Positions 5,620-8,304 of a stretch of 8,304 nt of DNA are shown here, in pieces; within the stretch, counting starts at the first letter, position 1, and every line of letters starts with the position of its first letter. Location: contig JAAZDR010000275.1 of the NCBI GenBank assembly GCA_012512705.1, positions 1 to 8,304 on the forward strand. Direction: 5' to 3'. A program made the translations under genes and the position numbers. The stretch is from Bacillota bacterium. Lineage in GTDB: Bacteria > Bacillota > Dethiobacteria > DTU022 > JAAZDR01. Below the pieces are notes generated by a model. That model was not told where the DNA came from. It did not search any database and saw only the letters and a program-made list of their open reading frames with translations.

Positions 5620-7278
5620 CTAATCTTGCCGATAGAGCCAGACTGCGCCTTTCTCAGCCCCGCCGACACCGGATCGGTAAGCAGACAATACCCCTTTACA
5701 ATCACGCCGAGGTTTTTTCACTTCTTTCCGGCGCTGTTCTAGCTCCTCCGAAGGTACTAGGAGTTCCAGCTTTTTCTCATCCAAATTGATTTCAATCAGG
5801 TCGCCATCTTTTACTAAGGCAAGAGGTCCCCCATCCCAGGCCTCGGGAGCGATATGACCTACACAGGGTCCTCTTGTTGCTCCTGAAAAACGGCCGTCAG
5901 TGATCATCGCCACAGAGGTATGCAGTCCCATACCTACCAGCATTGCAGCCGGGATCGAGAGCTCTCGCATCCCTGGCCCTCCTTTTGGACCTTCATAGCG
6001 GATCACCAGCACAGAACCGGGTTCAATCTTTTTGTGCAGAAGATAGTCGCGAACCTCCTCTTCAGAATCAAAGACAACGGCAGGCCCCTTATGGCGGTAC
6101 ATCTTCGGTTCTACGCCGCTCTTTTTAACCACTGCTCCGCGCGGAGCTAGGTTTCCTTTAAGAATTGAGAAACAGCCCCCTTCATGCAGGGGTTCCGAAA
6201 GCGGACGGATAACCTTACAGTTAATCGTATTCCGGAAGTTATGCAGATATTCCTCGAGCGTTCCACCCATCACCAGAGGAACTTTTAAGTCCAGGCTATC
6301 ACGAATCGCGCTTAAGACTGCAGCTACTCCCCCGGCCTGGTGAAAATCGTTGATATTCATTTCCGAAGAAGGCTTAAATTTGGCGATCACTGGCACCGAA
6401 GCCTGTATCAGATCAAACTGTTCAAGAGTTAGAGCAGAACCCATGACCTGGGCCAGCGCCATCGTATGTAGAACAGCATTGGTTGAGCCGCCGGTGGCAG
6501 AAATCAGCCGAATCCCGTTTGCCAATGAGGCTTCGTTAAGGAAATAGGAAAAATTTTTACCTTCTTGAGCGAGCCTCACGATCTGCTCCCCGACATCCCT
6601 GGCCTGACGACTTTTAGCCGCTGCACAAAAGAGCATTGTTGAAGAGCCAAATGGGGCGATTCCAGTCGCCTCTAAAAAAGCGCCCATCGTATTTGCCGTT
6701 CCGTACATAGAGCAGGTTCCAGCGGAAGCACAGGTATTAATCCGCCAGCGATCAAATGTCTGTTCATCAATCTCTTCGCTTCTCCTTTTACCGATCGCTT
6801 CTTTCAAATCCGAAGTAACATAGGCTCTCTCAGCTTCCCGGTAAGGGAGCATCGCGCCCGCCGTAAGAAAAATTGTCGGCAGATCAAGGCGTGCAGCAGC
6901 CATAAGCATACCGGGAATAATCTTGTCACAGGAACCTAAGAATATAAGAGCGTCGAAACCATGTGCCTCGACCATAGCTTCTATCGAAGCGGCGATTAGG
7001 TCCCGTTGAGGAAGAACATAATGCATGCCTTTCCCCTGGGCCATACCGTCACAGGGAGCAGGAACATTAAATTCAGCTGGAGTCCCTCCTGCTGCCCAGA
7101 TCCCTTCCTTAACATATCCTGCCAATTGAGCAAGGGGCTTGTGACCGGGATTGACATCATTCCAGGAGTTAACAATACCGATGACTGGCTTTTCAAGATC
7201 TTTTTTCCGATAGCCTACTGAGCTCATTAAGCCAACATAGTAGGCCTCCGTCATATCATTTATGTTTCTTCTCACCAT
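5620..7278 (-). CDS. ilvD: IlvD/Edd-family dehydratase (dihydroxy-acid or sugar-acid dehydratase)
   Basis: The family removes water from 2,3-dihydroxy acids to give 2-keto acids: IlvD in branched-chain amino acid synthesis, relatives in sugar-acid catabolism. The 552-residue length is normal. Probable Fe-S ligands are C76 (APCDGMAQG), C117 ([10 protein letters not shown]) and C189 ([12 protein letters not shown]). The catalytic serine motif [11 protein letters not shown] lies near 460-470, followed by [16 protein letters not shown]. The Cys-Asp-Gly arrangement and NPGHKPL without cysteine place it with the PGH-type clostridial branch rather than the NPC type. [20 protein letters not shown] departs from the usual biosynthetic IGVCDGIAMGHxGM form. 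No other ilv or leu gene is near, and the neighbours look catabolic, so I infer a sugar-acid-like substrate; biosynthetic IlvD remains possible. It lies 24 nt after the dehydrogenase gene, probably co-transcribed, with AAGGGGGAG about 12 nt before the ATG. Confidence 0.9.
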   Translation of the reverse strand: MVRRNINDMTEAYYVGLMSSVGYRKKDLEKPVIGIVNSWNDVNPGHKPLAQLAGYVKEGIWAAGGTPAEFNVPAPCDGMAQGKGMHYVLPQRDLIAASIEAMVEAHGFDALIFLGSCDKIIPGMLMAAARLDLPTIFLTAGAMLPYREAERAYVTSDLKEAIGKRRSEEIDEQTFDRWRINTCASAGTCSMYGTANTMGAFLEATGIAPFGSSTMLFCAAAKSRQARDVGEQIVRLAQEGKNFSYFLNEASLANGIRLISATGGSTNAVLHTMALAQVMGSALTLEQFDLIQASVPVIAKFKPSSEMNINDFHQAGGVAAVLSAIRDSLDLKVPLVMGGTLEEYLHNFRNTINCKVIRPLSEPLHEGGCFSILKGNLAPRGAVVKKSGVEPKMYRHKGPAVVFDSEEEVRDYLLHKKIEPGSVLVIRYEGPKGGPGMRELSIPAAMLVGMGLHTSVAMITDGRFSGATRGPCVGHIAPEAWDGGPLALVKDGDLIEINLDEKKLELLVPSEELEQRRKEVKKPRRDCKGVLSAYRSGVGGAEKGAVWLYRQD

Positions 7279-7302
7279 GCCTCGAACAGCTCCCCCTTAA
7301 GG

Positions 7303-8199
7303 TTATCGATTATTTTTCTTTCTATAAACTACATCCAATAGCTCTTCGAATACACAAATCATTGCCCCTTTATCTCGCTTGCCGTGTCCTTTCAGCAAGG
7401 CCATCTGGTAGGTAGTGGTGGCTGCATGCAGGACGGGTAAAGGAATGCACTCGTTAGCGGAGAGCTCAGCAGCGCTTACCAGATCCTTATAGGCGTTTTC
7501 AAGGGAATAACCCTCTTCAAAATTATTTTCCAAGATCCGCGGGATAAAAAATTCCGAAGCATAGCTTCTGCCGGTGCCGCTGTTGACAACCTCACCGACC
7601 TTTTCCGGATCAAGCCCCATCTTGACAGCCATCGGCAAAATTTCTGCCAGAGCTGCAGCGTTGATATCAAACAAAAGTTGGTTTATCAGCTTTGTCAGCT
7701 GGCCGCTGCCGTGTTCCCCCATATAAAGAATCTTTGTTCCAATGCATTCTAAATAAGGTTTTACTTTGACAAATATCTCCCGGCGGCCGCCGCACATAAC
7801 TGTCAGCGTTCCTTCCCGAGCGCGTGCTTCCATACCTGATACGGGAGCATCGATAAACTCTGCGCCCTGTTCTTCCAAGGCTTTAGCGATCTCAATGGTT
7901 GCATTATAGGTAATCGTGCTCAGATCGACAACAATTTGACCCTCGCGCAGAGATTTGATGATTCCTCTTTCCCCTAAAAGGACGTCTTTAACGACCTTGC
8001 TGTTCGGAAGGCTCAAGAAAATAATTTCTGCCTGCGCAACTGCTGCCGAATCAGTAGTTGTCATCGCCCCTTGCTTCTCAAACTCTGCAAAAGTATCCGT
8101 TCTTATATCGCTGACAATTAGCTCAACTCCGCTCTTTTTTAGCAAATTCATTGCTATATGCCTGCCCATCTGACCCAAACCAATAAAACCAACTTTCAC
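7303..8199 (-). CDS. NAD-binding beta-hydroxyacid dehydrogenase (3-hydroxyisobutyrate dehydrogenase / tartronate semialdehyde reductase family)
   Basis: The 298-residue protein starts at GTG 8197-8199, with AAGGAG 9 nt upstream. The frame is open further upstream, but only this start puts MKVGFIGLGQMG at the N-terminus as in the family. GLGQMG (7-12) is the Rossmann loop, and D31 after the second strand favours NAD over NADP. DAPVSGMEARAREGTL (117-132) is the substrate-binding signature, with Met where a second Gly is common. The catalytic Lys is K170 in GQLTKLINQ, with N173 next to it. Relatives interconvert beta-hydroxy acids and semialdehydes (3-hydroxyisobutyrate, glycerate/tartronate semialdehyde, 4-hydroxybutyrate, 2-hydroxymethylglutarate). 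The exact substrate cannot be read from sequence. It is the first gene of the visible group and 24 nt ahead of the dehydratase, with which it probably works. Confidence 0.9.
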   Translation of the reverse strand: MKVGFIGLGQMGRHIAMNLLKKSGVELIVSDIRTDTFAEFEKQGAMTTTDSAAVAQAEIIFLSLPNSKVVKDVLLGERGIIKSLREGQIVVDLSTITYNATIEIAKALEEQGAEFIDAPVSGMEARAREGTLTVMCGGRREIFVKVKPYLECIGTKILYMGEHGSGQLTKLINQLLFDINAAALAEILPMAVKMGLDPEKVGEVVNSGTGRSYASEFFIPRILENNFEEGYSLENAYKDLVSAAELSANECIPLPVLHAATTTYQMALLKGHGKRDKGAMICVFEELLDVVYRKKNNR

Positions 8200-8263
8200 C
8201 TTTGAGCACTCCTTGTACGTTATTATTTGATTGTTACTTAAAAATAATAGCAAGGGGGAGGGA

Positions 8264-8298
8264 CCGAGCCCTAAACGTTTTGAAAACTCAGGGCCCGG
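8264..8298 (-). other. Hairpin upstream of the dehydrogenase gene (end of preceding unit or leader structure)
   Basis: On the minus strand CCGGGCCCT (8290-8298) pairs with AGGGCTCGG (8264-8272), including one G-U pair that is an A-C mismatch on the plus strand, which favours a minus-strand RNA. A shorter GTTTT/AAAAC pairing lies in the loop. The next bases are C-rich and no immediate T run follows, so a standard terminator is doubtful. The preceding gene is outside the window. I found no convincing promoter between this hairpin and the start codon. Confidence 0.4.
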
Positions 8299-8304
8299 CA
8301 CAAA

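Noticed and set aside
8200..8301. N-terminal extension of the dehydrogenase (open frame upstream of 8199)
   Set aside because: The extension covers a hairpin and a non-coding leader, while a GTG with a good ribosome binding site sits exactly at the Rossmann-fold start.

Overview
All recognisable genes lie on the minus strand, so the window reads right to left. Strong GGAGG-type ribosome binding sites, frequent TTG and GTG starts, a TRAP importer and a molybdenum-hydroxylase-type iron-sulfur protein together suggest an anaerobic Firmicute (Clostridia / Peptococcaceae-like). This placement is inference; no marker gene is present.

Layout in transcription order: a hairpin near the right edge (8264-8298); a beta-hydroxyacid dehydrogenase (7303-8199); an IlvD/Edd-family dehydratase (5620-7278); a structured leader followed by an AmiS/UreI-family channel (4969-5466), this segment being enclosed by perfect 19-bp inverted repeats; a UlaG-like metallo-beta-lactamase-fold hydrolase (3674-4762); then a TRAP transporter of solute-binding protein (2466-3613), small permease (1834-2343) and large permease (461-1789). 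After a clear promoter and a long structured leader comes the 5' end of a [2Fe-2S] subunit or domain of a xanthine dehydrogenase / aldehyde oxidoreductase-type enzyme, cut by the left edge.

The set looks catabolic: import through TRAP, opening of a lactone-like ring by the UlaG-like hydrolase, dehydration of a hydroxy acid by the IlvD-type enzyme, and reduction of a semialdehyde or oxidation of a beta-hydroxy acid by the dehydrogenase. The AmiS/UreI channel hints at a small neutral amide- or urea-like molecule. No aldolase, kinase or regulator is visible, so the substrate cannot be named.

Two of the three TRAP genes are broken. The solute-binding protein has one frameshift and the large permease has two, whereas all enzyme genes are open. 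Reconstruction against family patterns points to a 2-nt gain in each gene (one in a TA repeat) and a loss of about 11 nt in the permease. This looks more like decay, or in one case slippage, than homopolymer sequencing error. The least explained elements are the long leader before the iron-sulfur gene, whose pairings compete around a Shine-Dalgarno sequence, and the repeat-bounded UreI cassette.
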